Positions 52,708 to 64,000 of a DNA stretch of 64,000 nucleotides are shown piece by piece; the stretch's first letter is position 1; every line of letters starts with the position of its first letter. Below the pieces are notes generated by a model, which did not search any database, was not told where the DNA came from, and saw only the letters and a list, made by a program, of their open reading frames with translations. The position numbers were made by a program, and so were the translations under genes. Source of the DNA: Demequina lignilytica (GTDB lineage: Bacteria; Actinomycetota; Actinomycetes; Actinomycetales; Demequinaceae); the NCBI RefSeq assembly GCF_030418305.1, contig NZ_JAUHPX010000003.1, positions 62,001 to 126,000 on the forward strand, in the 5' to 3' direction.

Positions 52708-54225
52708 TCAGACCGTCACGGGCTCGACGCCGGTGCCGGGCTCGCCGGCCTCGACGGGCGCGCCCTCGGCGGCGAGGTTCGCCCGCAGCTTCGCACCCAG
52801 GTCGGCGTCGACATTGGTCCAGTACTGGATCGCGCGCTCGCGGATCTCGTCCGACTTCACCGCACCGACGTGGCCGGTGATCTGCTCGAGGATGTGGGCC
52901 TTGCCCGCGTCGTCGAACACCTCGCGGTACATGGTGCCGGCCTGACCGAAGTCGTCGTCCTCGGCGTGCAGCGTGGCGGCCGCGCGGACCAGCTCGCCGT
53001 CCGACTCCCAGTTCCCCGCGTCACCCGCACGCTCGGCGTCGGCGTGCGCGCCGCCCACCGAGTTGGGGGCGTAGACCGGGGTCGAGGCCGAGGCGAACGA
53101 GTAGCGCATCGCGCCGTCCTTCGCGTACGAGTGACCGTTCGCGTCCGCGGCGTGCGGCGAGTTCACGGGCAGGTCGGCGTGGTTGGTGCCCACGCGGTAG
53201 CGGTGCGCGTCGGCGTAGGAGAAGATGCGCGCCATCAGCATCTTGTCGGGCGAGGCGCCGATGCCGGGGACGAAGTTCGACGGGGCGAACGTCGCCTGCT
53301 CGATCTGCGCGAAGTAGTTCTCGGGGTTCTTGTTGAGCTCCATCACGCCCACCGGGATCAGCGGGTAGTCGCCGTGCGGCCACACCTTGGTGAGGTCGAA
53401 CGGGTTGAAGCGGTAGGTCTTCGCGTCCTCGTAGGGCATGATCTGCACGAACAGGTCCCAGCGCGGGAAGTCGCCGGCCTCGATGTGCTCGTAGAGGTCG
53501 CGGATGTGGTGGTCGCCGTCCGAGCCCGCGAGCTGGCCGGCCTCCTCGATGGTGAGGCCGTGCACGCCCTGCTGGCTCTTGAAGTGGTACTTCACCCAGA
53601 AGCGCTCGCCCTCGGCGTTGATCCACTGGTAGGTGTGCGAGCCGTAGCCCTGCATCTCGCGCCACGAGCGGGGCAGGCCGCGCTCGCCCATGAGCCAGGT
53701 CACCTGGTGCGCCGACTCGGGCTGGAGCGTCCAGAAGTCCCACTGCATGTCGTTGTCGCGCATGTGCGAGCCCGGCAGGCGCTTCTGCGAGCGGATGAAG
53801 TCGGGGAACTTGATGCCGTCGCGGATGAAGAACACGGGGGTGTTGTTGCCCACGAGGTCGTAGTTGCCCTCGGTCGTGTAGAACTTCAGCGCGAAGCCGC
53901 GGGGGTCGCGCCACGTGTCGGGCGATCCGTGCTCGCCGGCCACCGAGGAGAAGCGTGCGAGCATCTCGGTCTGCACGCCGTCCTGGAACAGCGCCGCGCG
54001 GGTGTACTTCGCGATCTCCGGGTTGGTGGTGGTGAACGTGCCGAAGGCGCCGCCGCCCTTGGCGTGGACCACGCGCTCCGGGACGCGCTCACGGTTGAAC
54101 TGCGCGAGCTTCTCGACCAGATAGTGGTCGGTCAGCGCGGTGACGCCGTTGTTGCCGACGGTCAGCGAGTGCTGGTCCGAGGCGACCGGTGCCCCGGAGT
54201 TGGTGGTGGTGAACTTCTCCGACAT
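52708..54225 (-). CDS. katA: Monofunctional catalase
   Basis: 505 residues, small-subunit clade 3 size. The active site [12 protein letters not shown] (distal His) and the distal-side Asn region [19 protein letters not shown] are present, with the proximal heme Tyr in [23 protein letters not shown] lies upstream of ATG. The gene directly follows the Fur-family gene (39-bp gap), as in the CatR-CatA arrangement of Streptomyces, so peroxide-inducible expression is inferred. Confidence 0.96.
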   Translation of the reverse strand: MSEKFTTTNSGAPVASDQHSLTVGNNGVTALTDHYLVEKLAQFNRERVPERVVHAKGGGAFGTFTTTNPEIAKYTRAALFQDGVQTEMLARFSSVAGEHGSPDTWRDPRGFALKFYTTEGNYDLVGNNTPVFFIRDGIKFPDFIRSQKRLPGSHMRDNDMQWDFWTLQPESAHQVTWLMGERGLPRSWREMQGYGSHTYQWINAEGERFWVKYHFKSQQGVHGLTIEEAGQLAGSDGDHHIRDLYEHIEAGDFPRWDLFVQIMPYEDAKTYRFNPFDLTKVWPHGDYPLIPVGVMELNKNPENYFAQIEQATFAPSNFVPGIGASPDKMLMARIFSYADAHRYRVGTNHADLPVNSPHAADANGHSYAKDGAMRYSFASASTPVYAPNSVGGAHADAERAGDAGNWESDGELVRAAATLHAEDDDFGQAGTMYREVFDDAGKAHILEQITGHVGAVKSDEIRERAIQYWTNVDADLGAKLRANLAAEGAPVEAGEPGTGVEPVTV

Positions 54226-54264
54226 GGGAGCGCTCCTTAGCTTGCGGTAGGTGGCGGGGGACGT

Positions 54265-54717
54265 TCAGATGGCGGGCGACGGCTCGGGGGTGGCCTCACG
54301 TGCACGGGTGCACGCCTGGCACAGGCCCCAGAAGACGACCTCCGCCTCGACCACGGCGAAGCCGTGATCGACGCTGGGGGTGAGGCAGGGCGCGTGACCG
54401 ACGACGCAGTCGACGTCGGCGATCACGCCGCAGCCGCGGCACACCACGTGGTGGTGGTTGTCGCCCACGCGCAGCTCGTAGCGCGCGGGGTGGTCGCCGG
54501 GCTCGATGCGGCGGGCGAGGCCGTGGTCCGCGAGGTCGTGGAGCACGTTGTAGACGGCCTGCTTCGAGGTGGTGGGCAGGACCCGGGCGACGGCGGAGTA
54601 GAGCTCGTCGGCCGAGCCGTGCGGGTGGCCCTCGAGCGCCTCGACCACGGCGACGCGGGGCTCGGTGACGCGCAGGGACGCCTCCCTGAGGAGGGCGCGC
54701 GCGTCGGTGGAGGACAT
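54265..54717 (-). CDS. Fur family transcriptional regulator (CatR/PerR-like)
   Basis: 150 residues. Winged helix (about 8-80, EASLRVTEPRVAVVEALEGHPHGSADEL cut here by family; LPTTSKQAVYNVLHDLADHG) and C-terminal metal domain with GDNHHHVVCRGCG and FWGLCQACTRA, two CxxC zinc sites, plus regulatory His/Asp ligands. Sequence alone does not separate Fur from PerR or Zur; catalase linkage favours peroxide sensing. TAGGCT lies 7 nt before ATG 54717 with TTGAAT 17 bp upstream. Confidence 0.93.
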   Translation of the reverse strand: MSSTDARALLREASLRVTEPRVAVVEALEGHPHGSADELYSAVARVLPTTSKQAVYNVLHDLADHGLARRIEPGDHPARYELRVGDNHHHVVCRGCGVIADVDCVVGHAPCLTPSVDHGFAVVEAEVVFWGLCQACTRAREATPEPSPAI

Positions 54718-54724
54718 GGGTGGA

Positions 54725-54756
54725 AGCCTATCCCCTTCTTTTGATTGATTCAAATG
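54725..54756 (-). promoter_or_regulatory. Fur-katA promoter with AT-rich operator
   Basis: -10 TAGGCT (54725-54730) and -35 TTGAAT (54748-54753), 17-bp spacer. The -35 is embedded in TTTGA-TTGAT-TCAAA (54740-54754), an AT-rich inverted repeat in otherwise very GC-rich DNA, fitting a Fur/PerR-type operator and autoregulation. Confidence 0.65.
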
Positions 54757-54778
54757 ATGGCGTCCGGTCGCGCGACGA

Positions 54779-54838
54779 TGCCCGGCGCACCAGGATGGAA
54801 GGCGGGGCGCCGGGCACCCGCCCGCCGCCGCATCGTCC
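54779..54838. repeat. Hairpin plus CGCATCGTCC copy between Fur and CoADR genes
   Basis: TGCCCGGCGC (54779-54788) and GCGCCGGGCA (54807-54816) form a 10-bp stem. A cGACGATGCc half-copy begins at 54774 and CGCATCGTCC at 54829-54838, in inverted order, so the whole segment is a nested inverted structure between two divergent genes. Confidence 0.6.
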
Positions 54839-54906
54839 CTGCAGATCGGTACCTGTCCAACGAACGGCGATGGCGCGTTGAACGTGACCTTGGACCCGCG
54901 CCGGGA

Positions 54907-54924
54907 GATACCCCGGGGGATATC
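54907..54924 (+). promoter_or_regulatory. CsoR/CstR-like operator upstream of the CoADR fusion
   Basis: GATACCCCGGGGGATATC is an imperfect palindrome resembling CstR/CsoR sites (ATACCCC..GGGGTAT). A further CATACCCC lies at 54940-54947, overlapping the ribosome-binding region. In Firmicutes CstR controls CoA-disulfide reductase/rhodanese genes in response to reactive sulfur. No CsoR-family gene is in the window. Confidence 0.5.
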
Positions 54925-54957
54925 GTCGTGCTCAGATCCCATACCCCAGGAGGCATC

Positions 54958-57459
54958 ATGAAGCTGGTCGTCGTCGGCGGTGTCGCCGCCGGAGCATCCA
55001 CCGCGGCACGGGCGCGTCGTCTCGACGAGTCCGCCGAGATCGTCGTCTTCGAGCGCGGCCACCACGTGTCGTTCGCGAACTGCGGCCTGCCGTACCACGT
55101 GGGAGAGGTCATCTCGGAGCGGTCGCGCCTGCTGCTGCAGACGCCCGAGAGCCTGCGGGAGTCGCTCAACATCGACGTGCGCATCGCCACCGAGGTGGTC
55201 GCGATCGACCGCAAGAAGAAGACGGTGACCGTCCGCGAGGTCGACTCCGGCAAGGAGTACACCGAGACCTACGACAAGCTCGCGCTGTGCATGGGCGCGG
55301 AGGCCGTCCGCCCGCCGCTGCCCGGCATCGACCACCCCGCGGTCGAGGTCCTGCGCCGGATCGGCGACATGGACCGCATCAAGCACCGCCTCGACACCGC
55401 GGTCGCCGCCCAGAAGAACGGCAAGCGCGGCACCGTGACCGCGGTCGTGGTGGGCGCCGGCTACATCGGCCTCGAGATGGCGGAGAACCTCCACCACCGC
55501 GGCGTGCGCGTCGAGGTGGTCGAGCTCTCCGATCAGATCCTGCCGCCCGTCGACCACGAGATCGCGACCCCCGTCGAGCAGCACCTGCGCATGCGGGGCA
55601 TCGGCCTGCACCTCTCGACCGCAGCGGCGGCCTTCCAGCCGCTGTCGGACAAGGACGGCGACGAGCGGGTCAGCGTCGAGCTCAACTCCGGCACCGTCCT
55701 CAAGGCCGACCTGGTGATCCTCGCCGCGGGCGTGAAGCCCGCCGTGGAGCTGGTCAAGGCGGCCGGCCTGGAGCTGGGCGACCGCGGCGGCATCAAGGTC
55801 GACCTGCACATGCAGACCTCCGACCCCGACATCTACGCCGCGGGCGACGCCGTCGAGACCCCCCACCCGGTGCTCCCCGGCGCGTACCTCGCGCCGCTCG
55901 CCGGCCCGGCCAACCGTCAGGCCCGCGTCGCCGCCGAGAACATCTGCGGCCGCGAGACCGAGTACAAGAGCACCCAGGGCACCAGCATCGTCAAGGTGTT
56001 CGACATGGTCGCCGGCGGCACCGGCGCGACCAAGCGCCAGCTGGACGCCGCGGGCGTCGAGCACCGCGTGGTCCACGTGCACCCCTCGGGCCACGCCGGC
56101 TACTACCCCGGCACCGCGATGATGCACATCAAGGTGCTGTTCTCCCCGACCGACGGCACCATCTACGGCGCCCAGGCCTGCGGCTTCGACGGCGTCGACA
56201 AGCGACTCGACCTGTTCGCCATGGCGATCCGCGCCGGCATGACCGTGTTCGACCTCGAGGAGCAGGAGCTCGCCTACGCGCCGCCGTTCGGCTCCGCGAA
56301 GGACCCGGTCAACATGGCCGGCTTCGTGGCCTCGAACACCATCCGCGGCGACTTCACCCTCTGGTACCCGGAGGAGTGGCCGCTCGCCGAAGGCGCCCGC
56401 CTGGTCGACGTCCGCACCCCCGAGGAGTACGGCATCCACCACCTCCCCGGCGCGGAGAACGTCCCGCTGGCCACGTTCCGCGAGGCGGTGAAGGGCTGGG
56501 AGGACAAGGACCAGCCGATCCGCCTGTACTGCGCCGTGGGCTTCCGCTCCTACCTCGCCCACCGGATCCTGGTGCAGAACGGGTTCACCGACGTCGCGAC
56601 GCTGTCGGGCGGCTCGACCACGTTCGGCCACGTCCACGACAACCCGGCCGACCAGTACACCGCGCAGCCCCCGATGGAGAACTACGCGGAGAAGGTCTCG
56701 GTCGCCTCGGCGGTCGCGGCGGCCACCGGCCAGGTCCAGGACCTCGACTGCACCGGCCTGGCGTGCCCCGGCCCGATCATGCGCCTCGCGAACGCGATGA
56801 AGGAGGCGAACGCGGGCGACGAGATCCGCGTGACCGTCTCCGACCCGGGCTTCGCGCTCGACGGTCCCGCCTGGGCCTCGAAGAACGGCCACACCCTGGT
56901 GGCGCTCGAGCCGAAGGGCCCGGGCTTCGTCGGGACCTTCCGCAAGGGCGGCGTCGAGCCGGTCCGCACCGGCGCGACGTCCTCGGGAGCGAACAAGACC
57001 TCGATGGTCGTCTTCAGCGGCGACCTCGACAAGGTGCTCGCGGCGTTCATCATCGCCAACGGCGCGGTCGCGATGGGCGACGAGGTCTCGATGTTCTTCA
57101 CCTTCTGGGGCCTCAACGCGCTGCGCAAGACGGACCCGCCCAAGCGCGAGAAGAAGATGATGGACAAGATGTTCGGCGCCATGATGCCGCGCGGCGCCGA
57201 GAAGCTGACCCTGTCGCAGATGCACATGGCCGGCGCGGGCACCGCGATGATCAAGAACGTCATGAAGCAGAACGACGTCCCGTCGCTGCCCGAGCTGATC
57301 AAGTCGGCCCAGGACGGGGGCGCCCGCCTGCTCGGCTGCACCATGACCATGGATCTGCTGGGGATGTCGCAGTCCGACCTGCTCGACGGCGTCGAGCTCG
57401 CGGGTGTCGCGACGTTCCTGGGCGAGGCGAACGAGAGCGGCACGACGCTGTTCATCTGA
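54958..57459 (+). CDS. CoA-disulfide reductase-rhodanese-TusA-DsrE fusion protein
   Basis: 833 residues in four domains. 1-445: FAD/NAD(P)H CoA-disulfide reductase (KLVVVGGVAAGASTAARARR; redox Cys42 in SFANCGLPYH). About 460-555: rhodanese with active loop CAVGFRS (Cys525). About 595-670: TusA/SirA-like with CTGLACPGPIM (Cys603). About 680-833: DsrE-like peroxiredoxin-fold with MVVFSGDLDKVLAAFIIANG and LLGCTMTMDLLG (Cys794). It likely handles CoA or protein persulfides, relaying sulfane sulfur along the cysteines. AGGAGG precedes ATG. Confidence 0.93.
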   Translation: MKLVVVGGVAAGASTAARARRLDESAEIVVFERGHHVSFANCGLPYHVGEVISERSRLLLQTPESLRESLNIDVRIATEVVAIDRKKKTVTVREVDSGKEYTETYDKLALCMGAEAVRPPLPGIDHPAVEVLRRIGDMDRIKHRLDTAVAAQKNGKRGTVTAVVVGAGYIGLEMAENLHHRGVRVEVVELSDQILPPVDHEIATPVEQHLRMRGIGLHLSTAAAAFQPLSDKDGDERVSVELNSGTVLKADLVILAAGVKPAVELVKAAGLELGDRGGIKVDLHMQTSDPDIYAAGDAVETPHPVLPGAYLAPLAGPANRQARVAAENICGRETEYKSTQGTSIVKVFDMVAGGTGATKRQLDAAGVEHRVVHVHPSGHAGYYPGTAMMHIKVLFSPTDGTIYGAQACGFDGVDKRLDLFAMAIRAGMTVFDLEEQELAYAPPFGSAKDPVNMAGFVASNTIRGDFTLWYPEEWPLAEGARLVDVRTPEEYGIHHLPGAENVPLATFREAVKGWEDKDQPIRLYCAVGFRSYLAHRILVQNGFTDVATLSGGSTTFGHVHDNPADQYTAQPPMENYAEKVSVASAVAAATGQVQDLDCTGLACPGPIMRLANAMKEANAGDEIRVTVSDPGFALDGPAWASKNGHTLVALEPKGPGFVGTFRKGGVEPVRTGATSSGANKTSMVVFSGDLDKVLAAFIIANGAVAMGDEVSMFFTFWGLNALRKTDPPKREKKMMDKMFGAMMPRGAEKLTLSQMHMAGAGTAMIKNVMKQNDVPSLPELIKSAQDGGARLLGCTMTMDLLGMSQSDLLDGVELAGVATFLGEANESGTTLFI

Positions 57460-57461
57460 CG

Positions 57462-57544
57462 CCGCACGGATCTCGAACCGACACGCCGCATCGTCCCTCC
57501 CCGGGACGGTGCGGCGTCGGCGTGTCGCCCGCAGATCCGTGCGG
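57462..57544. repeat. Composite inverted repeat between CoADR and MFS genes
   Basis: Three nested arm pairs: CCGCACGGATCT/AGATCCGTGCGG (12 bp, 57462 and 57533), CGACACGCCG/CGGCGTGTCG (10 bp, 57479 and 57518) and CGCATCGTCCC/GGGACGGTGCG (one mismatch, 57487 and 57503). It lies in the convergent gap and probably terminates both transcripts. A near-identical core occurs in reverse orientation at 59073-59110. Confidence 0.85.
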
Positions 57545-57568
57545 AGCAGTTCGGGGGTGGCGAGCGGG

Positions 57569-58942
57569 TCAGGCGTCGACGCGCGCGCCCTTGTCCGCCG
57601 GGGTGCGCACGAACATCAGCAGCACCATGCCCGCCGCGACCACCGCGATCACGCCGAGCGTTCCCCAGATGGTGCCGCCGAGCAGCGCGATGGTGCCGGC
57701 CCACATCGCGGGCGCCATGAACGATGCGGCGCGGCCGGTGGTGGCGTAGAGGCCGAAGACCTCGGCCTCGCGGCCGGACGGGGCCACGCGCGCGAGCAGC
57801 GAGCGCGACGCCGCCTGCGCGGGGCCGACGCAGGCGCTGAGGAGGAGCCCGAAGAGCCAGAACACCCACGCGCCGGTCGTGTGGAGGATCACGATGACGA
57901 TGCCGGAGACCACGATGGTGCCGAGCGCGGCGAGGATGACGATGCGGGGGCCGAGGCGGTCGTCGAAGCGCCCGGCGACGATGGTGGACAGGCCGGCGAT
58001 CAGGTTGGCCGCGATGCCGAAGATGATCACCTCCTGGTCCGAGAAGTCGAACGCGACGGCCGCGATGACCGCGCCGAAGGTGAAGACGCCCGCGAGGCCG
58101 TCCCGGTACACCGCGCTCGAGAGCAGGAACCACAGCGTCCCGCGCGCGTCGCGCCACAGCTCGCGCAGGTCGGACCACAGCACCGCGTAGCCCTGGATCA
58201 GGCCCACCCGGGGACGCTCCGACGCCTTCGCCTCCGGGACGTGCACGAACAGCGGCCACGCGAACGCGACCGTCCACACCGCGCACCCGACCGCGATCAG
58301 CCGGTAGGCCATCCCGTTCGAGGTGTCCATGCCGAACCAGTCGAACAGGTCGAGCACCACCACGATCACGAGCGCGACGATGCCGCCCATGTATCCGAGG
58401 CCCCAGCCCAGGCCGGAGACGCGGCCCATGGTGGACGGCGTGGAGACCTCGACGATCATCGCGTTGTAGTTCACGCCGGCGACCTCGCCGACGATCGCTC
58501 CGAACCCGATGAGGCCTACGCCGAGCCAGAAGAAGTCGGGCGACGCCTCGACGAAGTAGAGGCCGAGCATCGCGCCGACGAGCAGCAGGGTCATCCACCC
58601 CAGCCACGCCTTGCGGCGACCCGTCGCGTCGGCGCGCTGGCCGAGCACCGGCGCCAGCACCGCGATGAGGATGCCGCCCGCGGTGAGGCCCCATCCCAGG
58701 CCGGAGGTGAGCTGGTCGATCGCGGCGTCGTACTCGGGAGCGCCCTTGCCCAGGGCCGCGATCTCCGGGTCGATGAAGCTGTCCTTGGTCAGGTACAGCG
58801 CCGTGAACACGAACGTGATGATGACGGTGTTGAACGGCTGGGTGGCCCAGTCCCACAGCGCCCAGGCCCACACCCGCTTCCGCGGGATGGGTGCGACGCC
58901 CTCGGCATCGGCGATCGACGGCAGTGTCGGCTGGTCGCTCAT
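57569..58942 (-). CDS. MFS transporter of the UMF1/Atg22 type
   Basis: 457 residues, 12 membrane helices. ALWDWATQPFNTVIITFVF is the typical N-terminal UMF1 motif, followed by GQRADATGRRKAWLGWM (MFS loop 2-3) and VNYNAMIVEVSTPSTMGRVSGLGW. Substrate unknown; family members in yeast export amino acids from vacuoles. ATG 58942 is preferred over GTG 58960; a CACACT box lies 6 nt upstream. It is bracketed by 38-bp inverted repeats. Confidence 0.9.
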   Translation of the reverse strand: MSDQPTLPSIADAEGVAPIPRKRVWAWALWDWATQPFNTVIITFVFTALYLTKDSFIDPEIAALGKGAPEYDAAIDQLTSGLGWGLTAGGILIAVLAPVLGQRADATGRRKAWLGWMTLLLVGAMLGLYFVEASPDFFWLGVGLIGFGAIVGEVAGVNYNAMIVEVSTPSTMGRVSGLGWGLGYMGGIVALVIVVVLDLFDWFGMDTSNGMAYRLIAVGCAVWTVAFAWPLFVHVPEAKASERPRVGLIQGYAVLWSDLRELWRDARGTLWFLLSSAVYRDGLAGVFTFGAVIAAVAFDFSDQEVIIFGIAANLIAGLSTIVAGRFDDRLGPRIVILAALGTIVVSGIVIVILHTTGAWVFWLFGLLLSACVGPAQAASRSLLARVAPSGREAEVFGLYATTGRAASFMAPAMWAGTIALLGGTIWGTLGVIAVVAAGMVLLMFVRTPADKGARVDA

Positions 58943-58992
58943 GGGGTCAGTGTGGCGCACCCGGGTGAACGGCGGGTGTCGAATCGCTGGTG

Positions 58993-59051
58993 CACGAATC
59001 TCTTCATGGGGCGGCTGCGCGACCCTACATCGACACGAATCGCTTCATGAG
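58993..59051. repeat. Direct repeat CACGAATC(T/G)CTTCATG at 41-bp spacing
   Basis: Copies start at 58993 and 59034 and match at 16 of 18 positions. They lie between the MFS promoter and the gyrA terminator in a 190-bp gap with no coding sequence. Confidence 0.85.
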
Positions 59052-59073
59052 CGCGCCGAACCCGGGGCGAATG

Positions 59074-59113
59074 CCGACGCCGCACCGTCCCGGGAGGGAC
59101 GATGCGGCGTCGG
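59074..59113 (-). terminator. gyrA terminator hairpin carrying the GGACGATGCG motif
   Basis: CCGACGCCGCACCGTCCC (59074-59091) and GGGACGATGCGGCGTCGG (59096-59113) form an 18-bp stem with one mismatch and a 4-nt loop just after gyrA on the minus strand. Confidence 0.8.
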
Positions 59114-59132
59114 GTTCGAGACGTTGCGACGG

Positions 59133-63756
<4,624 letters not shown>

Positions 63757-63857
63757 GGCCGATTCGCGGCGTTGCACAGGCATTTCTGCCCGCAGGGGAC
63801 CACCCAGGCGCAAACGCTCTCAGCGAAGGCGCCGAGGAGCGGGCTCCCGCGACGCTC

Positions 63858-64000
63858 TCAGAGCGCGGTGAAGGCGAGCTCGGCGCCGTCGCCGGTCGAC
63901 AGCTCGACCACCCAGGCGCCGGCCCCGCGTGCGTCGTCGGGGATGGCGAACAGCACGTTGCCTGTCGCGGTCTCGCCCGGCGCCAGCTCCGCGATCTCGT
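63858..64000 (-). CDS. DUF4352-like extracellular protein (C-terminal fragment)
   Basis: Only the last 46 codons are in the window; the 5' part lies beyond the edge. The readable end, ELAPGETATGNVLFAIPDD then WVVELSTGDGAELAFTAL, matches the closing beta-strands of DUF4352/TRF2-fold lipoproteins. The TGA overlaps a 13-bp palindrome CGCTCT-C-AGAGCG. Assignment is tentative given the short fragment. Confidence 0.6.
   Translation of the reverse strand, partial: EIAELAPGETATGNVLFAIPDDARGAGAWVVELSTGDGAELAFTAL

Noticed and set aside
57569-58942. Composite transposon
   Set aside because: Inverted repeats are present but there is no transposase and no obvious target-site duplication; reported as repeats only.
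63798-63925. Repeat of GACCACCCAGGCGC around 63.80 and 63.91 kb
   Set aside because: One copy lies in coding sequence of a truncated gene and the match is only 14 bp in GC-rich DNA; could be chance.

Overview
The window is about 72 percent GC, has dense coding on both strands and reads as chromosomal DNA of a high-GC actinobacterium. The conserved block FhaA-FhaB-PstP-RodA-PbpA-PknA-PknB, followed after an inserted carotenoid operon by trpG-sortase-CrgA-rhomboid-cyclophilin, then DUF3566/tRNA-Ile/tRNA-Ala and gyrA-gyrB, is the origin-proximal neighbourhood of Micrococcales. The C50-carotenoid gene set and the family mix fit a Demequina- or Cellulomonas-like organism. That placement is inference; no rRNA is present to confirm it. 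There is no prophage, insertion sequence, transposase or CRISPR array.

Layout. 1-5.9 kb: a very large Ig-like/Fn3 surface protein (cut by the window edge) directly behind a membrane-anchored Ser/Thr kinase. 5.9-8.8 kb: glycine decarboxylase. 8.9-13.7 kb: a surface-glycan group (flippase-like membrane protein, epimerase, GT4 glycosyltransferase, rfbB, rfbA). 13.9-23.5 kb: housekeeping and metabolic genes (glucan phosphorylase, low-Mr phosphatase, S4 protein, threonine aldolase, YchJ, GNAT, Pit transporter, PCMT-like methyltransferase, TauE exporter). 23.8-32.2 kb: tRNA-Leu and the cell-growth signalling operon from fhaA to pknB. 32.3-37.5 kb: a tightly overlapped C50 carotenoid operon crtE-B-I-Ye-Yf-Eb. 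37.5-42.3 kb: trpG, a 55-residue membrane protein, class E sortase, crgA, rhomboid, cyclophilin and an amphipathic-repeat protein. 42.4-46.9 kb: an XRE-cupin regulator divergent from a BenE transporter, a Cys-rich copper-chaperone-like protein under a CueR-type promoter, and a GH127 arabinofuranosidase. 47-48.3 kb: tRNA-Ala, a 38-residue DLW-39 protein, tRNA-Ile and DUF3566. 48.5-58.9 kb: a six-gene block (lipid lysyltransferase, SulP, catalase, Fur-family regulator, four-domain CoA-disulfide reductase/sulfurtransferase fusion, MFS) between DUF3566 and gyrA. 59.1-63.7 kb: gyrA and gyrB. 63.9-64 kb: the C-terminus of a DUF4352-like protein.

How the genes work together. The 23.9-32.2 kb operon couples kinase/phosphatase/FHA signalling to peptidoglycan elongation (RodA with PbpA) and, through PASTA domains, senses cell-wall fragments; CrgA belongs to the same division and growth network. 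A Fur-family repressor heads the catalase operon, and a sulfane-sulfur enzyme follows divergently, giving an oxidative/reactive-sulfur stress pair. Many genes appear to have leaderless promoters, with TAnnnT placed 6-7 nt before the start codon.

The most unusual signal is not a gene. By hand count, the 10-mer GGACGATGCG (either strand) occurs 31 times where about 0.3 are expected from base composition, and 13 copies sit in the roughly 6 percent of sequence that is intergenic. Several copies form inverted pairs or hairpins, REP-like. Separately, three intergenic loci carry a word of 17-20 bp repeated at exactly 41 bp spacing, and the convergent gap at 39.5-39.85 kb holds a structured repeat array.
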